From an uncultured bacterium (GTDB lineage: Bacteria > Bacteroidota > Bacteroidia > Bacteroidales > Bacteroidaceae), in contig CAJMPR010000023.1 of assembly GCA_905215345.1 (NCBI GenBank), forward strand, positions 1-62,805: a stretch of DNA of 62,805 nucleotides, read 5' to 3'. The notes below the pieces were generated by a model that worked only from the letters and a program-made list of their open reading frames with translations, had not been told where the DNA came from and ran no database searches. Position numbers and translations under genes: made by a program. Positions 44,265 through 53,554 of the stretch are shown piece after piece. The stretch's first letter is position 1, and each line of letters starts with the position of its first letter.

Positions 44265-45685
44265 TGAGAAGATTATTGATATGCGTATTATTGTCTGTTT
44301 TCTTATTGCCATTGTCTGCGCAGAGAGTGGCAAAGCATGTTGATTCTCTTCATGCACGTATAGATACGCTGATAAAGTATAAACTGCCTGAAGGTTCCAA
44401 TGTTGGAATCGCTGTCTATGACTTGACGGCCAATCGCCCTTTGTATACTTATCAGGCAGAGAAGTTATCCCGTCCGGCTTCTACGATGAAGCTGTTGACT
44501 ACGATTACTGCACTTGCCCGTCCTGAGGCTGACGAACCTTTTCGCACAGAGGTTTGGTATAAAGGAGTAATTGAACGGGATACCTTGCGGGGAGACATCT
44601 ATGTTATTGGTGGTTTTGATCCGGAGTTTGATGATGAGGCGTTGGATTCAATAGTTAGCGCGGTGGTACGTTTTCCCTTTTCTGTAATTCAAGGTAAGGT
44701 TTATGGGGACGTTTCCATGAAAGATTCCTTGTATTGGGGCAGTGGTTGGTTATGGGATGATACCCCATATTCTTTTCAGCCTTATTTATCACCGTTGATG
44801 CTTAATAAAGGGGTGGTATCGGTTACAGCCTTTCCCGGCGTACGTGGAGATACAGCCCGGTTGGAAGCAAATCCTGCTTCTTCCTATTATGCTTTAACCA
44901 ATGCCACCAAGAGCCGTACTCCTTCTGCGGGGCGTTTCCGGGTATCTCGCGACTGGTTGGAGAATGGTAATAATGTGGTGGTGACGGGTAGTGTAGATAG
45001 TAAGCGTACCGGAACGGTCAACATCTATTCTTCACAAGATTTTTTTATGCATACTTTTGTCGAACGTTTACAGGCGAAAGGCGTCCGGTGTCTTTCAGGT
45101 TATGCGTTCAATGAGTTTCAGAAAGAGGATGCTTCTGTGCGAATGGTCGTTCATACCACTCCTATGCAAACGGTAGTCAACCAGTTAATGAAAGAAAGTG
45201 ATAATTTGAATGCCGAGGCTGTGTTATGCCGTTTAGGAGCGCAATCTATGGGTAAGAAACATATTTCCGCTGAAGACGGGCTTACAGCGATTCGGGTGTT
45301 AATAAAAGAATTAGGCTATAATCCGGAGAAATATAATCTGGCGGATGGCTGCGGACTTTCTAATTATAACTATATATCTCCCGAACTGTTAGTAGCTTTT
45401 CTAAGATATGCTTATTCGCGTACCGATATCTTTCAAAAACTTTATAAAGCATTACCCGTCGGCGGCATAGATGGAACTTTGAAGAACCGTATGAAGAAAG
45501 GAACGGCTTCTTTTAGAAATGTACATGCCAAGACCGGCTCTTTCACAGCAATAAATTGCTTGGCAGGATATTTGAAAGCTAATAACGGGCATCAAATAGC
45601 TTTTGCTGTTATGAATCAGAATGCCCTGTCGGGCAAGGAAGCCCGTGATTTCCAAGATGCGGTGTGTGAAGAAATAATACGGTGA
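44264..45685 (+). CDS. dacB: D-alanyl-D-alanine carboxypeptidase/endopeptidase (PBP4 type)
   Basis: This periplasmic enzyme trims or cleaves peptidoglycan cross-links. From the ATG at 44264 it has 473 residues, with a signal peptide ending PLSAQ. The serine-peptidase motifs of S13 are SxxK in RPASTMKLLTTI (Ser73, Lys76), SxN in MKESDNLNAEAV and KTG in HAKTGSF, with the typical inserted domain between the first two. An AAGGAG ribosome-binding site lies directly before the ATG, inside the DUF2007 coding end. A hairpin follows before the convergent CoA-transferase gene. Confidence 0.93.
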   Translation: MRRLLICVLLSVFLLPLSAQRVAKHVDSLHARIDTLIKYKLPEGSNVGIAVYDLTANRPLYTYQAEKLSRPASTMKLLTTITALARPEADEPFRTEVWYKGVIERDTLRGDIYVIGGFDPEFDDEALDSIVSAVVRFPFSVIQGKVYGDVSMKDSLYWGSGWLWDDTPYSFQPYLSPLMLNKGVVSVTAFPGVRGDTARLEANPASSYYALTNATKSRTPSAGRFRVSRDWLENGNNVVVTGSVDSKRTGTVNIYSSQDFFMHTFVERLQAKGVRCLSGYAFNEFQKEDASVRMVVHTTPMQTVVNQLMKESDNLNAEAVLCRLGAQSMGKKHISAEDGLTAIRVLIKELGYNPEKYNLADGCGLSNYNYISPELLVAFLRYAYSRTDIFQKLYKALPVGGIDGTLKNRMKKGTASFRNVHAKTGSFTAINCLAGYLKANNGHQIAFAVMNQNALSGKEARDFQDAVCEEIIR

Positions 45686-45741
45686 TGAAAGGTAGTAGGT
45701 GATAGAGCGATAGAGTGGTAAGATGGGTAAAACAATAGGGA

Positions 45742-45783
45742 GATAAAGTGATGGAGAATGTATTATCCCACCATCATTTTATC
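45742..45783. terminator. Hairpin and GTGATAG-type repeats between convergent genes
   Basis: Arms GATAAAGTGATGG (45742-45754) and CCATCATTTTATC (45771-45783) pair with one G-T. The flanks (45686-45805) repeat GTGATAGAG/CTATCACC-like motifs in both orientations. It separates the PBP4 and CoA-transferase stop codons and probably terminates both. Confidence 0.55.
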
Positions 45784-45802
45784 ACCCTATCACCTTATCG
45801 CT

Positions 45803-47299
45803 TTATTTATACTGTGCCCAATCTACATTCTTCATGTCACCACTCTTGGCCAGTTCGGCATGCATAGCCAAAGAAGCACGGAGTGCATGAGGAGTTTGAG
45901 CTTTACCGTCAGTCAGTTTGAGGTAATCCCACAAGATATTCTTATAGTCCGGATGAACACAGTTCTCGATGATTGCTTGTGCACGCTCTTTCGGGCTCTT
46001 ACCACGTAAATCGGCAACACCTTGTTCGGTAATGATGATATTTACATCATGCTCGCTGTGGTCTACATGGGATACCATTGGTACTATAGCACTGATTTTA
46101 CCCTCTTTTGCAACAGACGGACAAGTAAAGATAGAGATATAAGCGTTGCGTGTAAAGTCACCCGAACCACCGATACCGTTCATCATCTTCGTACCACTGA
46201 TATGGGTAGAGTTTACATTTCCATATAAGTCGGCTTCGATAGCCGTATTTATGGAAATAATACCTAAGCGACGTACAATTTCAGGGCTATTAGAGATTTC
46301 CGATGGGCGGAGAACCAGTTTATCACGGAAGAAGTCCATATCTTCATAAATACCGTTCAGACAGTCATTGGTTACAGTTAAGGAACATGCACTACCAAAC
46401 TTCACGCGACCTTCGCGAATCAATCCGATTACGGAATTCTGAATTACTTCCGTATACATTTCAAAGGCAGGAATCGTCTTGTCACGTCCCAATGCACCCA
46501 ATACAGCATTGGCAATGTTACCAACACCCGATTGCAATGGCAGGAAAGTAGAAGGAATAATGCCACGTTTCATATCGGCAGCAAGGAAATCAGCTACATT
46601 TTGTCCGATTTTGTCGGTCAGAGGATCGGCATCGGCAAAAGAACGTGCTTCGTCCGGCCAGTTAGTCTCTACGATACCGACGATTTTTTTCGGGTCTACC
46701 TGAATATAAGGTTGACCGATACGGTCACTCGGTTTATAAATAGGAATTTCGCGACGATAAGGAGGATCGAGCGGTTCGTATACATCATGCAGCCCCATAG
46801 CACTTTTGCTGTGAGCAGCATTCAGTTCCACGATAATCTGGTCTGCCAGACGGCAAACGGTCGGAGCGATACCACCGGCTGCTGTCAGATAGATTTTACC
46901 GTCAGGAGTCACTTCGCAGGCTTCGATAATGGCAATGTTTACTTTGCCCATGAAGCCGTAACGTACTTCCTGTGCCATTTGTGACAAATGGATGTCATTA
47001 TAGGCAATCTCACCGCTGTTTACTGCTTTTCGGAAATCGGAATTGGTTGTGTAAGGAGCACGGTAACGAATAGCTTTTGCACGTGAAAGGATACCGTCGC
47101 ATGCATCTCCCGTAGATGCACCGGTGAAAATACCGATTTGGAAAGGATTCCCTTTTGCATGTTCTGCTTCTGCTATTTCCGCTAACGCATGTGTAACGGC
47201 TTTGGCTGTTCCTGCGGGAGTAAATCCGCTCAAGCCGATGTTGTAGCCATGTTTGATCAGACTCGCAGCTTCTGCTGCCGAAATGTAATTAAATGCCAT
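45803..47299 (-). CDS. Acetyl-CoA hydrolase/transferase family (succinate/acetate CoA-transferase)
   Basis: The 498-residue cytoplasmic enzyme has the AcetylCoA_hydro N-terminal part (IGLSGFTPAGTAKAVTHAL, TGASTGDACDGIL) and C-terminal part with GIGGSGDFTRNAYISIF and the conserved ITEQGVADLRGKSP near residue 425. Members move CoA between succinyl-CoA, acetate and similar acids. In Bacteroides the reaction would fit the succinate/propionate/acetate fermentation, but the exact substrate pair is inferred. The gene is monocistronic, with convergent neighbours on its 3' side. Confidence 0.92.
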   Translation of the reverse strand: MAFNYISAAEAASLIKHGYNIGLSGFTPAGTAKAVTHALAEIAEAEHAKGNPFQIGIFTGASTGDACDGILSRAKAIRYRAPYTTNSDFRKAVNSGEIAYNDIHLSQMAQEVRYGFMGKVNIAIIEACEVTPDGKIYLTAAGGIAPTVCRLADQIIVELNAAHSKSAMGLHDVYEPLDPPYRREIPIYKPSDRIGQPYIQVDPKKIVGIVETNWPDEARSFADADPLTDKIGQNVADFLAADMKRGIIPSTFLPLQSGVGNIANAVLGALGRDKTIPAFEMYTEVIQNSVIGLIREGRVKFGSACSLTVTNDCLNGIYEDMDFFRDKLVLRPSEISNSPEIVRRLGIISINTAIEADLYGNVNSTHISGTKMMNGIGGSGDFTRNAYISIFTCPSVAKEGKISAIVPMVSHVDHSEHDVNIIITEQGVADLRGKSPKERAQAIIENCVHPDYKNILWDYLKLTDGKAQTPHALRASLAMHAELAKSGDMKNVDWAQYK

Positions 47300-47379
47300 A
47301 ATATATAGTTCTTTTTTTCGTGTAAAAATTCATGGAGTAAATTCAGCCATTAACTGTCAATTATTAATTGTCAATCGTC

Positions 47380-47796
47380 TTAGTATTTCCGTTGAAGTAT
47401 TTCTGACCAGATGATAGCCTGGCGTGCCTCTTCTACCGAATGAATTTCAAATTCAGACTTTTCATCGGCTTCGATAGAGGTCGGTGGAGAGTTATAATTA
47501 GAAGAAGAATCGGTACGGTCGGAAAATGTTCCGGTAGTATGGGTAGGAATGAAAGATTTAGATTTGGAAGATTTATGTTTTTCTTTCTTTTCGGGGATTA
47601 TAGTTACTTCGGGTTGAGGACCTTCAGGGATAAAACCACCATACGTTCCGTCATTCCAACTTTCAGGAACCGGATTTTCCTTTCGGGGCATAGCAGGATT
47701 GTTAGCAGCTTTTTTTTTCGCTTCTTTCTTAGCTTGTCTGATAAATCCTACAGCAATAATGGCTATAACGAATAGAAACTTGAAGATGTCTTCCAT
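47380..47796 (-). CDS. Conserved Bacteroidales membrane-anchored protein of unknown function
   Basis: The 138-residue protein has one N-terminal transmembrane segment (about residues 5-20). A basic, lysine-rich linker (RQAKKEAKKKA) and a long low-complexity region rich in Pro, Ser and Lys follow. A conserved-looking C-terminus reads SVEEARQAIIWSEILQRKY. I do not recognise a named domain. A TACCTTTG element on the minus strand (about 47820-47827) could be its promoter. The layout, a membrane anchor with a disordered tether and a short helical tail, suggests an adaptor, but that is speculation. Confidence 0.7.
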   Translation of the reverse strand: MEDIFKFLFVIAIIAVGFIRQAKKEAKKKAANNPAMPRKENPVPESWNDGTYGGFIPEGPQPEVTIIPEKKEKHKSSKSKSFIPTHTTGTFSDRTDSSSNYNSPPTSIEADEKSEFEIHSVEEARQAIIWSEILQRKY

Positions 47797-47863
47797 ATCC
47801 TTCCTATATTTTTCACCGCCAAAGGTAATTATTTAATCTGATTACAGCCAACAATTTGGCATT

Positions 47864-47900
47864 AAAAAAGGGCAGCTTCACAGCTCCCCTTAATTTTTTT
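47864..47900. terminator. Orphan terminator-like hairpin upstream of miaB
   Basis: Arms AAGGGCAGC and GCTCCCCTT pair at 8 of 9 positions around a TTCACA loop. T-runs lie on both sides (six on the minus strand, seven on the plus). No gene on either strand ends here. The loop is the same as in the hairpin of the candidate small RNA at 1571-1695. Confidence 0.5.
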
Positions 47901-47916
47901 AACCTAAACCTTAACT

Positions 47917-47982
47917 ATGAAAAAATCTAATGTTTCTTTCATTCTACAAAATTGGGCAATTATTCCAACAAAGCCAAATTAA
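47917..47982 (+). other. Leader-like 21-codon open frame without a downstream gene
   Basis: After the hairpin comes AACCTAAACCTTAACTATG, which resembles the leader and start of many Bacteroides outer-membrane genes. It opens a frame starting MKKSNVSFILQNW that stops after 21 codons. It may be the remnant of a lost gene or a chance match. There is no evidence that it is translated. Confidence 0.25.
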
Positions 47983-48091
47983 CACTCGGGAAATGTTTAT
48001 TCGGTTAACATTAATTAGCATAAATGCATCAGATATAGAGGCTTATGTGTTATTTTCCCATTGTTTCATTACTTTATTGAGAGTGAAGATG

Positions 48092-48099
48092 TATCTTTG
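48092..48099 (+). promoter_or_regulatory. -7 element (TATCTTTG) for miaB
   Basis: TATCTTTG fits TAnnTTTG 28 bp before the miaB ATG. Confidence 0.45.
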
Positions 48100-48126
48100 C
48101 GGGCGAAATAAAAAAAATAAGAAACA

Positions 48127-49500
48127 ATGGAAAAAGTGACGGGAGCAGACTTTAAATCTGCAACTGCTGATGACAACAAAAAATTGTTCATCGAAACTTA
48201 CGGTTGCCAGATGAATGTGGCTGACAGTGAAGTAATAGCGTCTGTAATACAAATGGCAGGCTATTCTGTGGCTGAAACTTTGGAAGAGGCGGATGCGGTA
48301 TTTATGAATACCTGTTCTATCCGTGATAATGCCGAGCAGAAGATTTTGAACCGGCTGGAATTCTTTCATTCGCTTAAAAAGAAGAAGCGTAATCTGATTG
48401 TCGGGGTATTGGGATGTATGGCGGAGCGTGTCAAAGATGACTTGATAACCAATCATCATGTTGACTTGGTAGTTGGTCCGGACGCTTATCTTACCCTACC
48501 CGATTTGATTGCTGCCGTAGAAGCCGGTGAAAAAGCTATTAATGTAGAACTTTCTACTACGGAGACTTATCGCGACGTTATCCCTTCGCGTATTTGCGGT
48601 AATCACATTTCCGGTTTTGTATCCATTATGCGTGGATGTAACAACTTCTGTACCTATTGCATCGTTCCCTATACTCGTGGACGGGAGCGTAGCCGTGATG
48701 TGGAAAGTATTCTCAATGAGGTGGCCGACTTGGCTGCTAAGGGTTATAAGGAAGTAACGCTTCTGGGGCAGAACGTCAACTCCTATCGCTTTGAAAAGGC
48801 CGATGGAACAGTTATCACTTTCCCCATGCTGCTGCGTATTGTAGCCGAATCTGCTCCCGGAGTGCGTATTCGCTTCACTACTTCGCATCCTAAAGATATG
48901 AGCGACGAAACTTTGCAGGTCATTGCGGAAATGCCTAACGTGTGCAAGCATATTCATCTGCCGGTACAAAGCGGAAGTAGTCGCATCTTGAAACTGATGA
49001 ACCGTAAATATACCCGCGAATGGTATCTTGAGCGCGTAGCTGCTATTCGTCGTATCATTCCCGATTGCGGATTGTCTACCGATATATTCTCCGGTTTCCA
49101 TTCTGAAACGGAGGAAGATCACCAGCTCTCACTTTCTTTAATGGAAGAGTGTGGATACGACGGTGGTTTTATGTTTAAGTACTCCGAGCGTCCGGGTACT
49201 TATGCTTCCAAGAATCTTCCGGACGATGTGCCCGAAGAGGTAAAAATCAGGCGTCTTAATGAAATCATTGCTTTGCAAAACCGTCTTTCTGCCGAGGCGA
49301 ATGCCCGCTGCATAGGAAAAACTTATGAAGTGCTTGTTGAAGGTGTTTCCAAGCGTAGCCGTGACCAATTGTTTGGCCGTACGGAACAAAACCGTGTGGT
49401 CGTTTTCGACCGTGGTACACACCGTATCGGTGATTTTGTGCCGGTGAAAATAACGGAAAGCAGTTCGGCAACGCTGAAAGGGGAAGAAGTAGCCAATTAA
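48127..49500 (+). CDS. miaB: tRNA-2-methylthio-N6-dimethylallyladenosine synthase
   Basis: This enzyme adds a methylthio group to i6A37 of tRNAs reading UNN codons, using two 4Fe-4S clusters. The 457-residue protein has the UPF0004 domain (ETYGCQMNVADSE with Cys27, NTCSIRDNAEQ, LGCMAERV). The radical SAM motif C-x3-C-x2-C is in MRGCNNFCTYCIVPYTRGRE, and the TRAM domain (about residues 385-450) ends in GDFVPVKITESSSATLKGE. It stands alone between a TATCTTTG element and a strong terminator. Confidence 0.97.
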   Translation: MEKVTGADFKSATADDNKKLFIETYGCQMNVADSEVIASVIQMAGYSVAETLEEADAVFMNTCSIRDNAEQKILNRLEFFHSLKKKKRNLIVGVLGCMAERVKDDLITNHHVDLVVGPDAYLTLPDLIAAVEAGEKAINVELSTTETYRDVIPSRICGNHISGFVSIMRGCNNFCTYCIVPYTRGRERSRDVESILNEVADLAAKGYKEVTLLGQNVNSYRFEKADGTVITFPMLLRIVAESAPGVRIRFTTSHPKDMSDETLQVIAEMPNVCKHIHLPVQSGSSRILKLMNRKYTREWYLERVAAIRRIIPDCGLSTDIFSGFHSETEEDHQLSLSLMEECGYDGGFMFKYSERPGTYASKNLPDDVPEEVKIRRLNEIIALQNRLSAEANARCIGKTYEVLVEGVSKRSRDQLFGRTEQNRVVVFDRGTHRIGDFVPVKITESSSATLKGEEVAN

Positions 49501-49520
49501 GAGAAATTTTAGTCAATATA

Positions 49521-49563
49521 AAATGGCTTTTTACTTTCATAAAGAAAGTAAAAAGCCATTTTG
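49521..49563 (+). terminator. Intrinsic terminator of miaB
   Basis: Perfect 18-bp arms (49521-49538 and 49544-49561) enclose a five-base loop, ATAAA. The stem is AT-rich at the base with GGC/GCC in the middle. It lies 20 bases after the miaB stop. Confidence 0.85.
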
Positions 49564-50444
49564 TTTAGCACTCACTTTCTTCCAAAATGAGTGAAATAGC
49601 GAATCACCGCTTATAAAGAGCATAAATATCTACTGTTTTTGTATAATATACAGCATCTATGTAGCAGCCGTCCGTAAAAGATTAGCTTTTTATATGTAGT
49701 TTGTTAATTTCTTCTAAGTAGCAAGTTAATTTTCTAAAGATAGTTTGTTAACTTCTTCATAGAGGAATGATATTCTTCTCGGTGAGTAACATACTTTTCC
49801 TCACCGATGAATGTAATTAATCCTATAATAGAGACTATGTTTTACTTTTTAGAGTATACTTTTTTTTGTATTATGCAGATTATATGTTGTTTATCGAAAA
49901 TTATTTTATTTTTTCGCATTGCTTGTATGATGAAGCGTAAATAAAGCATTCTCGCATTGTTAGAAAATACAAAGTGACAAAATGATTGGGTTTGAAAAAT
50001 GCCCGTTGGTGGAATTCATATCGCCAATGGGTAGACTATATTTGTTTTATACAACTTATCCCAAGATCAAAATTAAAAATATCTTCTACAATATTGATTT
50101 TCAAGAACATTTTCCCGAAATTTGTAATTGCAACAGTCCCAAAAGAGAGAAAGAAAAATTGCATTTTCCGAATTAATTTGTTTATTTTGCATTGACATAT
50201 TAACAAACACGGAAAGTGTAAGTTTATTCTCACTGAACGAACGTAGGAAATTCAAAACAGTAGAAGAATAAGCTGACTCTCTTACATCGTATCCGTTTAA
50301 AACGTAGATATAGGTGTGGGGCTGTTGCTTATTTTATCTACGAAGGTGCTTCCTACGACCTGTTCAGTTGAAATAAGTTGGCGGCACCACACTTTTCATT
50401 TCTTATTTAATCTCCGATGGGTGTCTCAGGGGTTGTTAACCAAC
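49564..50444. other. Long gene-free region upstream of the four-gene secreted-protein operon
   Basis: The 881-bp AT-rich region has no convincing gene. At 49697-49770 a degenerate motif around GTTAATTTCTTC occurs three times. A TATATTTG element (50037-50044) could start the operon with a leader of about 400 nt. Within that leader, CGTAGATA (50303-50310) and TATCTACG (50335-50342) form an inverted repeat with a 24-base gap. Overlapping open frames at 49982-50195 have no recognisable family and are probably chance. Confidence 0.4.
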
Positions 50445-52142
50445 ATGAAAAAGCTATTACTTCTATTGTTTGGCAGTTTTTGCTGCATCTGTTCCGTTTG
50501 TGGGCAAGTACAGACGGTACTTCACTATGAGCAGTTACTTGATACTGCGTGTGTCTACTTGGAGAAAAACATGATTGAAGAAGGCGAATCTGTCCTTATG
50601 GACTTAGAGGTGAACCAAGAGGTGCCTGAGCGCCTTCGTCTTAATGCTACGTTAGTTTTAGCTAATCTTTATGTGAATTTGGGTGAAGAAGATAAGCTAC
50701 AAGAGAGTCTTTTGATATTAAATGACTATCTACAGTTACATCCGGAAAGAGAGGATATTGTAAATGCCTATCGAAAGTATGAAAAAGCTTATGCTTCAAT
50801 AGTACTGTATGGTACTCCGTTTGAAGAGAGGATGTGTGGATTGTGGGTGTCAACTAATTGTGATAATGCTGGAATACCGAGTGTAGCAGTGGAAATTCGG
50901 CAGGATAGCGTGGGAAAGTATTGGGCACGTCTTGTTGAATGTTGCAGTTTGGCGAGAGTTCTTTCGGCAAAAGATATTTATGAAGAACATCAAACACCGG
51001 ACTTGGATTTTTTAGGAGGAGAACGAAAATTGGAAATATTTTTCGGAGATGAAAAACTCCGTAAGGGAAATGCGGGGCTTGCTGCTGCGGGAGTAGCTGC
51101 AACTAATCAACTTACTCGTAGTGTCGGGCAGGCTATATCCGCAAATAATAAGAAAAATCTTAATTCTGTAGGTAATGTAGCGGGGCATGCGGCAGTTGAT
51201 ATGGGGGGAATGTTGTTAGGTGCTCTTTTTGCGAGTATGGCCGTTGAAAAGAAATATGTCAAAATACTTGAAATGGATATGCAGGAAATCATGCCAGGCA
51301 TGGTATCGGCAGCATTAAGGTATGAATATCATTTACAAAGTTCGGATGGTAAGAATGAAAAAGGAGAACGTAGACGGTCGTTCAATCTTTACCAAGTAAC
51401 GGCTGCCGATAGCATATTTTTCACCACACAGCGTTATGATGAAAAGGAGAAGATGCGATTCTGTTTTGGCTGTGTGGCAAGCACGCACATGGGGTATTCT
51501 GATGAACAAAAAGCGGCATTGAACAAACTTCGTGCAGGTGTGCCTTTGAAAGATGAAAAAGATATGTACTGCTTTAATCAGGATGCTTACAAAAGGCTTC
51601 ACAAAAAAATTGCAGATTGCTCAACACTTTTGCCGGAAGAAGATCTGGAAAAAGTGGAAAAAGATATTACTTTTGATTTTAAATATGCGGTACTCCATCA
51701 GGTTCCCGGTGACAAATTACCTCTGACATTGAAAAATATGCGTAGGGGGTATTTCACCGGAATTACCCAACAAGTTTATAATAATTCGGGTCATTTTTGG
51801 AGTACTCTTCCGAATTATCTTGATATCGCTCGGAATGCAAAAAAAGAGTGGTATAAATTTTCAGTTATATTAGAATTATTCCAACCAGTATATGGCAAAT
51901 TCGAGTCTTTAAAACGTGATAAAAAAGTAATGGATTATGAAGGTGAATGGCAGAGCAACCGTACTAATGCTTGTTATTTTCATGGTTTTGGCACTCTTAC
52001 TACTTCTAAAGGTACATATACCGGTGAATTTGTAAGGGGCAGGCGACATGGGAAGGGGCGTTTTGTTGATGTTAGCGGCAATGTGCAAGAGGGAATCTGG
52101 AAGAAAGATAAATTGGTAAAAACTAAAAAGATGCAGCCATGA
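50445..52142 (+). CDS. Exported TPR/MORN-like protein, first gene of an unassigned operon
   Basis: From the ATG at 50445 the protein has 565 residues and a signal peptide ending SVCGQ. The N-terminal 100 residues are helical and TPR-like (RLNATLVLANLYVNLGEEDK, then LILNDYLQLHPE). The middle has an Ala/Gly-rich hydrophobic stretch (about 205-270: GNAGLAAAGVAATNQ, then DMGGMLLGALFASM) that could insert in a membrane. The C-terminus shows MORN-like repeats (FHGFGTLTTSKGTYTGEFVRG, split as GTYTGEF and RRHGKGRF). I recognise no whole-protein family. The frame is open 43 codons upstream, but only the 50445 start gives a signal peptide. The stop overlaps the next start (ATGA). Confidence 0.7.
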   Translation: MKKLLLLLFGSFCCICSVCGQVQTVLHYEQLLDTACVYLEKNMIEEGESVLMDLEVNQEVPERLRLNATLVLANLYVNLGEEDKLQESLLILNDYLQLHPEREDIVNAYRKYEKAYASIVLYGTPFEERMCGLWVSTNCDNAGIPSVAVEIRQDSVGKYWARLVECCSLARVLSAKDIYEEHQTPDLDFLGGERKLEIFFGDEKLRKGNAGLAAAGVAATNQLTRSVGQAISANNKKNLNSVGNVAGHAAVDMGGMLLGALFASMAVEKKYVKILEMDMQEIMPGMVSAALRYEYHLQSSDGKNEKGERRRSFNLYQVTAADSIFFTTQRYDEKEKMRFCFGCVASTHMGYSDEQKAALNKLRAGVPLKDEKDMYCFNQDAYKRLHKKIADCSTLLPEEDLEKVEKDITFDFKYAVLHQVPGDKLPLTLKNMRRGYFTGITQQVYNNSGHFWSTLPNYLDIARNAKKEWYKFSVILELFQPVYGKFESLKRDKKVMDYEGEWQSNRTNACYFHGFGTLTTSKGTYTGEFVRGRRHGKGRFVDVSGNVQEGIWKKDKLVKTKKMQP

Positions 52143-52861
52143 AACACATAATTCTATTATTAGTAACGCTATTATTAGTTGCAGAGGCTTCAGCTCAAAT
52201 GAGTGAGCAAGATGAAGCAAAAGGTATATTGGTGAAATCTCTTAAAGAGGATGTTAGAAATAATAGGTCTATTCTTCAATCATCAGGTAGTCTTGAAGTT
52301 GACTATGAACGGGCGCGAAATCTGAAAGTTAGTAAAACATCGGAACCTAAAAGAATATCTCGTTCATCTTCTTCATCCGGTACTGCTACAAGGCGAAATG
52401 CTACCCGTTTACTGAATAGTAGTAATGTGGGTGGCGCTCCGCGAGTAACGGTTAGACGTACAGGTAGTATGTCTAATGAAGCGCGTGCTGCCCGTTATGA
52501 AGCTGCTGCCGCTCGTCGGCATGCTGAATCGGCCGCTGCTGCTCATGATGCCGATATGCGTCATGAGTTCATGCGTGCTGCAACGGTGGATAATCTTCGA
52601 AAAATAGCCGCCTACTCTGATCCCGATAATCGCCCCACATTGTCTGCAGAGGATATCAAACAGCAAAAACGCGGCTACTCCGGTAATTATATAGAAAAAG
52701 GGAATGAACGGATGCGTGGGACGGTAGATATTCGTGCTGGTGTTGATAATAAACGCTCAGGGGAGGAACTTTGGCAGATACATCGTTCTTCCGGGAAATT
52801 GACAAAAGAGGAAGAAGGAAGATTATCGGAATGGCTTAAAAGGCAGGACGTAGAGTATTAA
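52139..52861 (+). CDS. Exported Ala/Arg-rich protein of unknown function
   Basis: The 240-residue protein has a signal peptide (residues 1-19, ending AEASAQ). A Ser/Arg-rich linker (RISRSSSSSGTATRRNATR) follows, then an Ala/Arg/His-rich helix (NEARAARYEAAAARRHAES) likely to form a coiled coil. A charged C-terminus ends RLSEWLKRQDVEY. No domain is recognised and no catalytic motif is evident. It is translationally coupled to the preceding MORN-like gene (four-base overlap) and is followed after 18 bases by the next exported protein. A structural or adaptor role in the operon is a guess. Confidence 0.65.
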   Translation: MKHIILLLVTLLLVAEASAQMSEQDEAKGILVKSLKEDVRNNRSILQSSGSLEVDYERARNLKVSKTSEPKRISRSSSSSGTATRRNATRLLNSSNVGGAPRVTVRRTGSMSNEARAARYEAAAARRHAESAAAAHDADMRHEFMRAATVDNLRKIAAYSDPDNRPTLSAEDIKQQKRGYSGNYIEKGNERMRGTVDIRAGVDNKRSGEELWQIHRSSGKLTKEEEGRLSEWLKRQDVEY

Positions 52862-52879
52862 TATTAAAATGACGTAATT

Positions 52880-53542
52880 ATGAGAGAGAAAATCGTTATA
52901 TTGGCATGCTTTATCGCTTGTTCCATGCAGGGGTACTCACAGCAGGATAAAATTAGAGAACTTAAGTCCCTAGTGGATGAGGGGAAAAAGAGTATAGATG
53001 CAGTAAGGCCTGAGAATAAGAAAGTTAGTGAAAATTATATAAAAAATGGCGGAGAACTTAGATATGTAGTCCCTCCTGAGTTTCAGCCAGTCCCGCTTCA
53101 AAGATTCCTTAAACCTGATGGTCAAGGATTTTTTGACGCACTGTCCCGAAAAGAAAAAGACTATTATATTGATTTGGCGGGGTATGAATTGGAAAAAGCT
53201 GAAAACAAGAAGTCTACGAAGCCTGTGGAAGATGAACTGTCAAGTATAATTCTTAAGAATCTTGGGATAAAGTTAAACAAGGAGGCTCCCGGCAATATGC
53301 TTGCGTCAAAAGATGCTGAACGTTTGGGGCGATGGGCAGGGAAAAAATATAAAGAAAAGACAGGAAATATTATTTCTCCCGAAGTGCTTAATCAGGTGTT
53401 GGTTGCTTATGAACGCCTTCTTCCTTCGTATGAGGATAAAATGAAAATAGATGAGAACTCGGGGCGCGCTAAAGAAGCGAAGCGTTTGCAAGAAATAAGT
53501 GATAAGCTTCATGCTTGGTGTCCTGAATGTGGCAAGAAATAA
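52880..53542 (+). CDS. Exported helical protein of unknown function with C-terminal CxxC
   Basis: The 220-residue protein has a signal peptide (about residues 1-20, ending MQGYSQ). A Lys/Glu-rich helical body follows (QDKIRELKSLVDEGKKSID, DAERLGRWAGKKYKEKTGN) with a short proline-rich middle (VPPEFQPVPLQRFLKP). It ends in CPECGKK, which could bind a metal or form a disulfide. I recognise no family. It lies between two exported proteins with gaps of 18 and 12 bases, so it belongs to the same transcript and probably to the same extracytoplasmic function. Confidence 0.65.
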   Translation: MREKIVILACFIACSMQGYSQQDKIRELKSLVDEGKKSIDAVRPENKKVSENYIKNGGELRYVVPPEFQPVPLQRFLKPDGQGFFDALSRKEKDYYIDLAGYELEKAENKKSTKPVEDELSSIILKNLGIKLNKEAPGNMLASKDAERLGRWAGKKYKEKTGNIISPEVLNQVLVAYERLLPSYEDKMKIDENSGRAKEAKRLQEISDKLHAWCPECGKK

Positions 53543-53554
53543 AACGGAAAAGTT

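Noticed and set aside
49982..50195. Overlapping open frames of 64-69 codons upstream of the secreted-protein operon
   Set aside because: Two frames and the opposite strand are all open in this AT-rich stretch, and none has a recognisable domain, signal peptide or ribosome-binding site. I treat them as chance.
50316..50444. 43-residue N-terminal extension of the MORN-like protein
   Set aside because: The internal ATG at 50445 begins a textbook signal peptide. The extension would bury it.
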